The notes beneath the pieces were generated by a model. The model was given only the letters and a program-made list of their open reading frames with translations, did not search any database and was not told the DNA's origin. 64,000 nucleotides of DNA from positions 1,116,001 through 1,180,000 of the forward strand of contig OZ244967.1 in the NCBI GenBank assembly GCA_965222695.1. The letters are read 5' to 3'. Every line of letters starts with the position of its first letter. The stretch's first letter is position 1. This document shows, piece after piece, positions 1 to 7,265 of this stretch. This stretch comes from UBA7957 sp965222695. GTDB lineage: Bacteria; Pseudomonadota; Gammaproteobacteria; Granulosicoccales; Granulosicoccaceae. The translations under genes and the position numbers were made by a program.

Positions 1-1426
1 TCAGCGTCATGCCTGTCCACACGGCGGCTACGGTGTAAACCGGCCACTTGAGGCGGTTCGGCATTAATGGATGGGCTCCGCCATCGCCTTTCCCGATAGT
101 GGTTGCGTAGGATTTCTTCCCCAGCCAGCGGCGTTGAAGGAAAAACGCTCCCAGGGTGAACGTCAGCAGAACTATGGCCAGGACCGCCGCTCGGCCCTGA
201 TCATTCTGCGCACCGACAATAGAGAAAAAAATCTCAGTCGACAGAACATCGTAGTTGCCGCCCAGCACCAGCGGATTGCCGAAATCCGCCATACTTTCGA
301 TAAATCCAAGCAAAAACGCGTTGGCCAGACCGGGCCGAATCAATGGCCATGTAACCGTGCGAAATGTTATCCATCGATCGGCTCTGAGTGTTTGAGCGGC
401 TTCTTCCATTGACGGAGCTACGCCCTCAACGACGCCGATCAATACCATAAATGCAATAGGCGTATAGGCCAGAAGCTGGGCGAGCAGTATACCTGGTAGA
501 CCGTATATCCAGCGCGTCGGCGCAATATCCAGCGTCTCGGCGACAAATTGTGTCACTATGCCGGAAAGGCCGAAAAGCAAGATGATAGCAAGTCCGATCA
601 CAAAAGGCGGGGTGATAATCGGCAAGACCGTGAGCGCCCGCAACCAGCGCCCGTATTTGAAACCCGAGCGCGTAGCGACCAGGGCGAAGACCAAACCCAG
701 GGCGGTGGTGGATGCTCCTACCAGCACGGCCAGAAAGAGGGAATTCCAGGCAACACCACAGCCGGTATTGCCTGTCAGGCAAGCCAGGCTCCAGATCTTT
801 CGGTCCAGAAACTTTTCTATAAAGATGGACAGGGAATAAGCGCCGCTGTTGTCCCGAATGGCTTCGGATAACATCTGCACAATCGGATAAAAGATAAATA
901 TACCGACTATGGCGATAATAAATCCGATTGCGCTGACCACGAAGGTATCGTTGTTGATGATACCCCGTGCGGCAGCGCCAATGGTCAGGAAAAACAAAAA
1001 CGAAGCTGCCAGCAGCAGTGCGCCGTATCCCAGCCCGAACTGCCGATCGTCCAAGGGGCCGAAAATCGATTGCAATAGATCGAATTGCCAACCCGATATA
1101 CCTATGGCAAATCCCTGGAGCAACAGCCACGCCAGTCCGCCGATGCCGCTGAGAAGCAATACGCCTGAAAAGACGGGATCATTCTTGTGCCTGCCGAGAA
1201 TCGTTGCCGGCAGCAATAAAAATACAAGCAACGGCGATAGCCATAGCTTTTTACCCTGCATCAGCAGAAACGCTGCAGGGGCGTAGTCCGGATCGAATGG
1301 ATAGCCGTCAAACAGCCACAGGAAGCTCCAGAAACCGTCTTCCTGAACATACCAGGGCAGCAATGCAAACCCGGCAATACCCGCCACCAGCCAGATCAGC
1401 AGGGTTTTATTGGTTTCCGACTTCAC
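1..1426 (-). CDS. ABC transporter permease, ferric-iron/AfuB type (3' part cut off)
   Basis: This is an inner-membrane permease of a binding-protein-dependent ABC importer, of the FbpB/AfuB class that normally carries two permease domains in one chain. The frame is open from a GTG at 1426 to the window edge, about 475 residues. The N-terminus is hydrophobic (TLLIWLVAGIAGFALLPWY) and many membrane segments follow. A BPD_transp-type cytoplasmic loop with EEAAQTLRADR lies near residues 340-355, followed by more membrane segments. The second permease half should lie beyond the window. The GTG start is preceded by GGTGAAGG. The gene lies 84 bp downstream of the binding-protein gene on the same strand, so the two are probably one operon. 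Ferric iron is the family's usual substrate; a polyamine or a phosphonate cannot be excluded. Confidence 0.85.
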   Translation of the reverse strand, partial: MKSETNKTLLIWLVAGIAGFALLPWYVQEDGFWSFLWLFDGYPFDPDYAPAAFLLMQGKKLWLSPLLVFLLLPATILGRHKNDPVFSGVLLLSGIGGLAWLLLQGFAIGISGWQFDLLQSIFGPLDDRQFGLGYGALLLAASFLFFLTIGAAARGIINNDTFVVSAIGFIIAIVGIFIFYPIVQMLSEAIRDNSGAYSLSIFIEKFLDRKIWSLACLTGNTGCGVAWNSLFLAVLVGASTTALGLVFALVATRSGFKYGRWLRALTVLPIITPPFVIGLAIILLFGLSGIVTQFVAETLDIAPTRWIYGLPGILLAQLLAYTPIAFMVLIGVVEGVAPSMEEAAQTLRADRWITFRTVTWPLIRPGLANAFLLGFIESMADFGNPLVLGGNYDVLSTEIFFSIVGAQNDQGRAAVLAIVLLTFTLGAFFLQRRWLGKKSYATTIGKGDGGAHPLMPNRLKWPVYTVAAVWTGMTL

Positions 1427-1510
1427 ACGCCTTCACCGTCACTGAAAAAACAATTCGGGCAAAGGCTATGTGTGTCCTGAGCAGGGTGCTGCAAATTTTT
1501 TAAGCAAAAA

Positions 1511-2539
1511 CTACTGGGGCAGTACCTTTACTTCGTCATCCCATTTTTTCAATAAGCGTTTACGCTCAGCGGCGGAGCCATATTTGTTGAAATCATAGTC
1601 GATCAATTTAATGCTGGCGAGATCAGGGGCTTTGGGAGAGCTTTCAGCGCTCTTGTTGGACATCACCTGGTACGAATTTACTTCCAGAGAGCGGGACTGT
1701 ACATCGGCGGATAGGGCCCAGTCGTAGAATTGTTTCCCGTTTTCCAGATTGCGCCCGCCTTTGACCAGGCTCATTGAGCCGATTTCATAGCCGGTACCTT
1801 CGCAGGGTGACACGACTTTTATCGGGAATCCGGAAACGGCCTGCTTCACGGCGTCATGCAAAAAAACAATACCAATCGTGTTTTCGCCCCTTGCGGCCGC
1901 CTTGATCGGAGCGGATCCGGACTTGGTATAATTGTTGATGTTTTTATGCAGGCCCTTCATAAACTCGAAGCCTTCCTCTTCGCCGAACAATTGCACGATG
2001 GTGGCAAGCGTGGTGTAGGCGGTACCGGATGAGTTCGGATTCGCCATTTGTATATGGCCCTTATACTCCGGTTTCAACAAGTCTTTCCAACATGCCGGCT
2101 CGGGCAGGTTATTCTTTTTCAGCAGTTCTTCGTTATAACCGTAACCCAAGGCGCCGGAATAAATTCCGATGGTTTTATTGCCGGCCGATTCCGCCTGAGA
2201 AATTGCCCAAGGGTGCAGTTCGCCACGCATTGCGGATTCATAGGCCTCGGTCAAATCTTCTTCGGCAGCCTGCAGATGCGGGTCTCCCGTGCCGCCCCAC
2301 CAGACATCGCCTTTCGGGTTGCTGGCTTCGGCTTTAATCTGGGCAAAGGTTTCGCCGGAACTTTTGCGGGTCATATTGACTTTGATGCCGGAGGCTTCCT
2401 CAAAACCTTTCGCCATCAGCTGACACCAGTCTTCTTCCGCACTGCAGTATAAGGTCATTTTTTCCGCTGCGATTACAGCTACCGGTGCTAAAAGTGGAAG
2501 AAAAAACCCAATTACCCGTGCCGTTATGTGTATTTTCAT
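1511..2539 (-). CDS. ABC transporter periplasmic substrate-binding protein (AfuA/FbpA-like)
   Basis: A periplasmic solute-binding protein of 342 residues that delivers ligand to the adjacent permease. The start at 2539 is chosen over an in-frame ATG at 2575 because GGGGGAG lies four bases upstream of it and because it begins a clean signal peptide (MKIHITARVIGFFLPL..., cleavage probably after VIAA near residue 25). The mature part opens with MTLYCSAEEDW and contains GDVWWGGTGDP and GIYSGALGYGYNEELL, typical of the iron(III)/putrescine-type family. The C-terminal region contains VNSYQVMSNKSAESSPKAP. No second gene precedes it on this strand, so it is probably first in the operon. The exact ligand is not readable from sequence. 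Confidence 0.87.
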   Translation of the reverse strand: MKIHITARVIGFFLPLLAPVAVIAAEKMTLYCSAEEDWCQLMAKGFEEASGIKVNMTRKSSGETFAQIKAEASNPKGDVWWGGTGDPHLQAAEEDLTEAYESAMRGELHPWAISQAESAGNKTIGIYSGALGYGYNEELLKKNNLPEPACWKDLLKPEYKGHIQMANPNSSGTAYTTLATIVQLFGEEEGFEFMKGLHKNINNYTKSGSAPIKAAARGENTIGIVFLHDAVKQAVSGFPIKVVSPCEGTGYEIGSMSLVKGGRNLENGKQFYDWALSADVQSRSLEVNSYQVMSNKSAESSPKAPDLASIKLIDYDFNKYGSAAERKRLLKKWDDEVKVLPQ

Positions 2540-2644
2540 CAGACTCCCCCAGTCGGTGTTCTTGTTCAAAAGCATTATCTGCTACTTTGGACTGAAAAAA
2601 TCCATTTAAATATCAATATATTATGATTTAATCTTAATAAAATT

Positions 2645-2662
2645 TCTCGACAAATATCGAGA
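2645..2662. other. Short perfect inverted repeat upstream of the binding-protein gene
   Basis: TCTCGA and TCGAGA form a perfect 6-bp inverted repeat around a 6-base spacer, in the AT-rich leader about 105 bp upstream of the binding-protein start at 2539. It could be an operator or a minor hairpin. I see no convincing 19-bp Fur box here, although the operon type is often iron-regulated. The rest of the 304-bp gap (2540-2843) holds AT-rich promoter-like DNA and the REP pair at 2747-2817. Confidence 0.3.
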
Positions 2663-2746
2663 CCTCAATTGATTCCAATCCGAAGTGCTAATGTAGCAGA
2701 TTATTCTTGCCTGCTGTCAAATGCTTGCTTAGGATGATTAACCCCT

Positions 2747-2817
2747 CGCAGGAGCCTGCCCTGCAGGCGACAAGGGCAGGGGCATGAATCTTGATCGCGA
2801 GGAAGCCTCGCTCCTAC
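2747..2817. repeat. REP pair (BIME-like), copy 1
   Basis: Two facing palindromic units: one at 2747-2770 with core GGAGCCTGCCCTGCAGGCGA, and one at 2795-2817 with core TCGCGAGGAAGCCTCGCTCC. The same pair, in the opposite orientation and with a 4-base spacer, occurs at 41102-41153. A third pair at 6918-7105 is split by a MITE-like element. The units resemble the REP family common in Pseudomonas and related gammaproteobacteria. It lies just downstream of the DUF5989 gene, a typical REP location, and may act as a transcript-end hairpin. Confidence 0.75.
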
Positions 2818-2843
2818 AATGATACCGTCAAAGGGTTCGGTGT

Positions 2844-2996
2844 TTAGAACAAGGTATAGATAAACGGCGCGATTGCCGAGCCCTGTGTCAATACGATTAA
2901 AGAACCCAGTAAAAGCAGTATAAAAAACACCGGCGCCAGCCAGAATTTTTTGCGGGTTCTCATAAACCCCCAAAGGTCTTTTAGCAAGTCCAGCAT
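2844..2996 (-). CDS. DUF5989 / SxtK-like small membrane protein
   Basis: A 50-residue protein (MLDLLKDLWGFMRTRKKFW..., ending FIYTLF) with one strong membrane segment (about residues 20-38) preceded by a basic RTRKK stretch, so the N-terminus is probably cytoplasmic. Its ATG overlaps the TGA of the SxtJ-like gene by one base, which implies translational coupling. Small proteins of this type are known to accompany NodU/SxtI carbamoyltransferases and SxtJ. In the cyanobacterial saxitoxin locus the third member is called SxtK. The biochemical function is unknown. Size, start, hydrophobic profile and neighbourhood all fit. Confidence 0.82.
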   Translation of the reverse strand: MLDLLKDLWGFMRTRKKFWLAPVFFILLLLGSLIVLTQGSAIAPFIYTLF

Positions 2997-3415
2997 CAGT
3001 AGATATTCCTCATGTGATCAGATTGTGTTTGTTGGCTTTTTTTCCAGTAGCTCATGGCGTCTGGGCTGAATTTCCGGTTCATGGGATCTTTCCGCCCGAT
3101 TTTAAACACGATTGCAATGGGTGTAATCATGGCGAAAAAGGCCAGGGAGAGGATAATCTGCGTGTTGATCTTACCCATAACTTGCCCAAAGATCATCCAG
3201 GGTTTGTAGATCCACCACAGGGCGTTGGGTTTTAACAAGGCTGTGGCTACCAGGATGAGTGCCAGAATCCAGGGCCATAGCGGCCACTGGTGAGAAAATA
3301 GCCACGGCAGGAGCCCGCCGAACAGTATCAGCAGTATGCACGCGAAAGTGATTCCGAAACTTCTATAGCCGGCTTCATCCAGCTTCTCTATATGGGTGAA
3401 TTTTTTTCCGCTCAT
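2996..3415 (-). CDS. SxtJ-family membrane protein
   Basis: A 139-residue membrane protein with about three hydrophobic segments (FGITFACILLILFGGLLPWLF, PWILALILVATALL and a third near residues 87-105, IILSLAFFAMITPIAIVF). The tail is polar and basic, with a KFSPDAMSYWKKS motif typical of SxtJ proteins. It lies 9 bp downstream of the carbamoyltransferase and overlaps the next gene by one base. In known genomes SxtJ travels with O-carbamoyltransferases, but no activity has been assigned. A role as membrane anchor or partner of the carbamoyltransferase is inference from co-occurrence only. Confidence 0.85.
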   Translation of the reverse strand: MSGKKFTHIEKLDEAGYRSFGITFACILLILFGGLLPWLFSHQWPLWPWILALILVATALLKPNALWWIYKPWMIFGQVMGKINTQIILSLAFFAMITPIAIVFKIGRKDPMNRKFSPDAMSYWKKSQQTQSDHMRNIY

Positions 3416-3424
3416 GATTGAATC

Positions 3425-5272
3425 CTAATCCGGTGCAAATTCTCTCGACCAGCGCGAAGTATCTTCGGCATCCGGTTGCGCTGTTTTTTGCAGCAGTGTA
3501 TTTTCCAACACCAGGTAGTCCATGGACGTGTGCATAAAACACAGATAAGCATCTTCGGGTGTACAGACTATGGGTTCGCCACGTACATTAAACGATGTGT
3601 TGATCAATACCGGGCAGCCGGTTTCCTGCTCAAAATGATTGAGTAATTCCCAGTATCTGGGGTTGGTACGGCTGTCCACGGTCTGGATTCGCGCCGAGTG
3701 GTCAACATGGGTCACCGCCGGAATTTCGGATCGCGGTACCTTGAGTTTGTCTATGCCGAACAGTGTGTCGTTCTCACGGGTCGGTTCCAGCTGTTTATCC
3801 GCTTTGACATCGGCGACCAATAGCATGTACGGACTTGCGGTATCGAGTTCGAACCAGTCACTGACGTTTTCAACTTTCACCGATGGTGCGAACGGCCGGA
3901 AAGACTCCCGGTATTTGATTTTCAGATTCATCACCGATTGCATTTGAGTGCTTCTGGGGTCGCCGATGATCGAACGGCCGCCGAGTGCTCGCGGCCCGAA
4001 TTCCATTCGGCCCTGAAACCAACCGACCACTTTTTCGTCTGCCAGGATCGAGGCAAGCCTGGGCATAAGATCTCCATCCGGCAATACTTCATAGTGGGCG
4101 TTGACTGAGTCCAGATAGCGGGTAATTTCCTCTTGATTATAAGACGGGCCGAGGTAGGATCCTCTGGTCTGATCGTCGACGCCATCGCTCTCGCGCTTAT
4201 TGCCGAGATATTCGTACCAGGCAGAATAGGCGGCTCCCACCGCCCCGCCGGCATCGCCCGCGGCCGGCTGAATCCAAAGCTGAGCGAAAATTCCCTCTCT
4301 CAACAATACGCCATTGGCCACGCAGTTCAGGGCGACCCCGCCTGCCATGCATAGATTCGATTCCCCGGTCAGAGATTTTACATGGCGTGCGATCGTCATC
4401 ACCAGCTCTTCGGTAACGCGTTGGATGGATTTCGCTATATCCATTTCCTTTTGAGTAACCGGGTCATCCGGCTGTCTCGGCGGGCCGCCAAAAAGATCAT
4501 GAAATCGATCGTTAGTCATGGTCAGACCCGCGGCGTAGTTAAAGTAGTCCATATTCAGGCGATAACTGCCGTCATCTTTAATATCCAGTAGATTATCCCG
4601 AATCAGATCCACATAGGTGGGTTCTCCGTAAGGTGCAAGCCCCATGAGCTTGTATTCCCCGGAATTCACTCTGAATCCTGTGTAGTAGGTGAAAGCGGAA
4701 TAAAGCAGCCCGATGGAGTGAGGAAAATCGATTTCAGCAACTGATTTGAGTGTATTTCCCTGTCCCGTCCAGATGGTGGTTGTCGCCCATTCGCCTACGC
4801 CGTCGATACAAAGAACGGCCGCCTTATCAAAAGGTGAGGGAAAAAAGGCTGAAGCGGCATGGGATTGATGATGTTCGGTAAAGAGCAGTTCGGGAAGTTC
4901 GGATTCTTTCTTTCCGCTTAATGCACAGAGTTCGTTTTTCAGGGTTTTTTTGAGAAACAGTTTTTCCTTCAGCCATATGGGCATAGCCGTAATAAAGGAT
5001 TTTAAGCCCTTGGGGGCGTAGGAAATATAGGTCTCCAGCAACCGTTCAAATTTGATTAATGGCTTGTCGTAAAACACGACGTAGTCGATATCATCCAAAG
5101 TTAGCTGATTGTCCTGGAGACAATAATTGATGGCGTTTGCCGGAAATCCTGCGTCGTGCTTTTTTCGCGTGAAACGCTCTTCCTGAGCGGCTGCCAGCAG
5201 CTCACCGTCTACCAGCAATGCGGCGGCGCTATCGTGATAATAGGCGGATATCCCAATGATTTTCGTTGACAT
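3425..5272 (-). CDS. Carbamoyltransferase, NodU/CmcH/SxtI family
   Basis: A cytoplasmic enzyme of 615 residues, the usual family length, that transfers a carbamoyl group from carbamoyl phosphate, via carbamoyl-adenylate, to a hydroxyl group. It starts MSTKIIGISAYYHDSAAALL. It carries the N-terminal Kae1-like domain with metal-binding HHQSHAASAFFPSPFD (about residues 135-150), LCIDGVGEW and CMAGGVALNCVANG. The C-terminal carbamoyltransferase domain includes FQGRMEFGPRALGGRSIIGDP, FRPFAPSV and NTSFNVRGEPIVCTPEDA. All hallmark motifs look intact. It sits 2 bp downstream of the SGNH gene and 9 bp upstream of the SxtJ-like gene, so the four genes form one operon. The acceptor is unknown; the divergent NRPS/PKS product is an attractive candidate (inference). 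Confidence 0.93.
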   Translation of the reverse strand: MSTKIIGISAYYHDSAAALLVDGELLAAAQEERFTRKKHDAGFPANAINYCLQDNQLTLDDIDYVVFYDKPLIKFERLLETYISYAPKGLKSFITAMPIWLKEKLFLKKTLKNELCALSGKKESELPELLFTEHHQSHAASAFFPSPFDKAAVLCIDGVGEWATTTIWTGQGNTLKSVAEIDFPHSIGLLYSAFTYYTGFRVNSGEYKLMGLAPYGEPTYVDLIRDNLLDIKDDGSYRLNMDYFNYAAGLTMTNDRFHDLFGGPPRQPDDPVTQKEMDIAKSIQRVTEELVMTIARHVKSLTGESNLCMAGGVALNCVANGVLLREGIFAQLWIQPAAGDAGGAVGAAYSAWYEYLGNKRESDGVDDQTRGSYLGPSYNQEEITRYLDSVNAHYEVLPDGDLMPRLASILADEKVVGWFQGRMEFGPRALGGRSIIGDPRSTQMQSVMNLKIKYRESFRPFAPSVKVENVSDWFELDTASPYMLLVADVKADKQLEPTRENDTLFGIDKLKVPRSEIPAVTHVDHSARIQTVDSRTNPRYWELLNHFEQETGCPVLINTSFNVRGEPIVCTPEDAYLCFMHTSMDYLVLENTLLQKTAQPDAEDTSRWSREFAPD

Positions 5273-5274
5273 AC

Positions 5275-6555
5275 TTAACTGTTTTCACCGTTTGTATTTG
5301 AACCGTATACCTTCATTTTCGACAGGAGCTGCACAACTGCTCGTGCCAGAGCATTCTGGCCGGCCTGATTGAGATGTTTCCAATCATGCGGTCCGTGTAT
5401 CGCCTGTTGGGCGCTCGCTTTGCCCAATTCGGGCCGCGCATCATGAGATGCTACATTGTTCTTAGCGGCTATACCGGTGACGAGATCAAATAACCGTTGA
5501 GATCTTTGTGTCATCGTTCGGGTTTCATAGTCGTCAGATCTGTCATGGTAGGTCTGAATAGAGACTCGCCGGGAGGCAATGTCATAACTGCTCAGTACCG
5601 ACGGAATATAAACCAATCCCAGCCGGGACTCGGGAAAATTGTTCTTTAAGCGGATGAGTGCGCGTTCGAACACATGGAGTGCCCGGTCAATTTCGCTGTC
5701 GCTCAGCTCCATTGCCGGGGATTGCAACTGATCCGGCAGTGCCTGCAGTTTTCCGTCAATTGTGGCCAGATTGGTTTGGCCGGGGGGCCAGTCCTGTTGC
5801 CCCGACTGTAGCGTGTCTTCCAATTTGGTCACGCCGTAGCGAAATTTTCGTGCAAGATCGCGTGCAAGCTCAAGGAAAAAACGCCCCAAATAAAGCTTGT
5901 CCAATACGGAAGGCGAGTGATTACGTGCTGTCAGCGCGTCTTGTCCCTCGATGATATCAACGATGAACTGATCGAAATAGCCGGCCTCATTGAGTCGCGC
6001 TTGATCGTATGAGGGATTAAATCGCAATTCCAGATCCAACAGGTTGTCATTCAGGTCATTACCTTCATAGAAATAAATCACTATGGCAGCGGGCGGGGAA
6101 ACCGCAAAGCGTGCAGTACTTTCCAGGGCTCCGTATCTCAATGTGGGTTCAGCAACCAAGCCGCGTAAACTGCCGGATCCGCTGGCTCCGAAAGATACCA
6201 GATCAAGACCGGTCTGGTTGTGAATGGCATGGCCGCTGTAAAAATCCGGTCTGCCGTTTTTATCAGCCTCCAGAAACCAATCCCCTTGTCCTTCGGCAAA
6301 GGAATCGCCTACCAGTGCCACATAGTTTCGTGGAATCAATGAAGACTTGGACGATTGTGCCAGGATCCGGATCTCCTCGTCGAGATGCCAGTGAGTTTTA
6401 AGCGGCAGGTTTTGCAGAATCAGACCGAACGCGAAAAATTCCAGAACAAGATAGGTCAGACAACAGGACGCGACCAACAGCAATGCCGCTCCGGCATTGG
6501 CCGCGATTTTGTTTGTACTGCCTGTCAGTTTTATGTCTGCCTTGCTGGAATTCAC
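5275..6555 (-). CDS. Membrane-anchored SGNH/GDSL-hydrolase-like protein
   Basis: A protein of 426 residues with one N-terminal transmembrane segment (about residues 19-48) and a large, probably periplasmic domain. The nucleophile block is VGDSFAEGQGDW, with Ser85 in GDS. The catalytic Asp-His pair is visible in DWKHLNQAG (Asp391, His394), the standard SGNH arrangement. The middle part (YFYEGNDLNDNLLDLE) resembles SGNH proteins that sit next to membrane O-acyltransferases or carbamoyltransferases. It is the first gene of the carbamoyltransferase operon, divergent from the NRPS gene. It may be an esterase, or a transferase acting on a glycan or secondary metabolite. The substrate is unknown. 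Confidence 0.78.
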   Translation of the reverse strand: MNSSKADIKLTGSTNKIAANAGAALLLVASCCLTYLVLEFFAFGLILQNLPLKTHWHLDEEIRILAQSSKSSLIPRNYVALVGDSFAEGQGDWFLEADKNGRPDFYSGHAIHNQTGLDLVSFGASGSGSLRGLVAEPTLRYGALESTARFAVSPPAAIVIYFYEGNDLNDNLLDLELRFNPSYDQARLNEAGYFDQFIVDIIEGQDALTARNHSPSVLDKLYLGRFFLELARDLARKFRYGVTKLEDTLQSGQQDWPPGQTNLATIDGKLQALPDQLQSPAMELSDSEIDRALHVFERALIRLKNNFPESRLGLVYIPSVLSSYDIASRRVSIQTYHDRSDDYETRTMTQRSQRLFDLVTGIAAKNNVASHDARPELGKASAQQAIHGPHDWKHLNQAGQNALARAVVQLLSKMKVYGSNTNGENS

Positions 6556-6917
6556 GTTTGTAGATGCCCGGCTGAATCAAGTCAGGCGGATATTGCCATA
6601 TCGGCTTAAAAAATTGTGTGAAAATTCGGGCCTAGTCCGGATCTTGTATACAGTTGCCGGTTAAATCCGACCCTTGTCACCGATATTTCACGGTATTACC
6701 CTGTGTCAGTTGACGAAAAACTGCCGGGTGGCGCTGATAAGCTCTTCCTGATTTAGCGGAATGAGGGTATTTTGCTTTAATTCTGAATTGTTTAGCGGTA
6801 GACGGGTAGGACTGACATCCGAGTGTTTTGAAAACGCAGAATATCAATTTAATTTTATTTATCAATAAGTTACGATTTCCATTGGGGTGGCCGCCTAAGC
6901 ACTGATCGCTTTAACCC

Positions 6918-7105
6918 ATAGGAGCATGCCCGCAAGCGAAAATCTGACGCTATTACCCGCAATCTCAGAGCCTGTTTAATATCTCTATGTCGTCGCCAGA
7001 ATGTACTGCAAAAAATCGGAATACAATTCGGCCAAATTCGTCGAATTCGCGGTAGGCGCCGAGATTTTAGACAGGTCTTCAATCGCGAGGAGGCCTCGCT
7101 CCAAC
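6918..7105. repeat. REP pair (copy 2) split by a MITE-like element
   Basis: A left REP unit at 6918-6939 (ATAGGAGCATGCCCGCAAGC core) and a right unit at 7083-7105 (TCGCGAGGAGGCCTCGCTCC core) match the two halves of the pairs at 2747-2817 and 41102-41153. Here they are 143 bp apart instead of 4-24 bp. The extra DNA is the MITE-like element at 6965-7079, flanked by a CAATC direct repeat. Confidence 0.65.
6965..7079. mobile_element. MITE-like element, short copy (about 115 bp)
   Basis: The element has imperfect terminal inverted repeats: the left end reads AGAGCCTGTTTAATATCTC, and the reverse complement of the right end reads AAGACCTGTCTAAAATCTC. The right 55 bp, reverse-complemented, closely match the left end of the element at 24119-24354, sharing CTGCGAATTCGCTGAATTTGG-like sequence. 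A five-base CAATC repeat flanks it at 6960-6964 and 7080-7084, a possible target-site duplication. It encodes nothing. Confidence 0.55.
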
Positions 7106-7265
7106 ATTCTACGAAGTAGTAGGTTTCAGCCTTCTAGCCGATAATATAAAAATCTTGTGCGTCCGGAATCGAAAGAAAAATGTAAAATTGATGATTATGC
7201 ATCAGTTAAAAATGGGCTTGTAATGTATTGTTCCTGGGATTTTTGACCTTCGGGTAGATTAGATA

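Larger units (their letters stand above)
6556..7265. other. Divergent intergenic region (710 bp) between carbamoyltransferase and NRPS operons
   Basis: No convincing gene is present; the short frames here lack ribosome-binding sites and family features. The left part (6556-6917) is AT-rich and must hold the promoter of the carbamoyltransferase operon. The middle and right part (6918-7105) is a REP pair interrupted by a MITE-like element. The last 160 bp (7106-7265) form the NRPS leader, ending in a weak GGGTAG ribosome-binding site nine bases before the ATG at 7266. I could not settle on a -35/-10 pair for either direction. Confidence 0.6.

Noticed and set aside
426..1130. A 234-codon minus-strand frame in the first kilobase
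   Set aside because: It is a shadow of the permease, whose real frame starts at the GTG at 1426 and gives clear membrane helices. The shadow is rich in Arg/Cys/His and has no family character.
2577..2700. Fur box upstream of the iron-type binding protein
   Set aside because: The AT-rich stretch has no acceptable 19-bp palindrome close to the Fur consensus.
2701..2973. A 90-codon minus-strand frame over the DUF5989 gene
   Set aside because: The DUF5989 frame (2844-2996) is coupled to the SxtJ-like gene and matches a known small family. The longer frame runs through the REP pair and has no recognisable features.
6677..7082. Two short minus-strand frames in the NRPS upstream region
   Set aside because: The right one is largely made of MITE and REP sequence. 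Neither has a ribosome-binding site or plausible composition.
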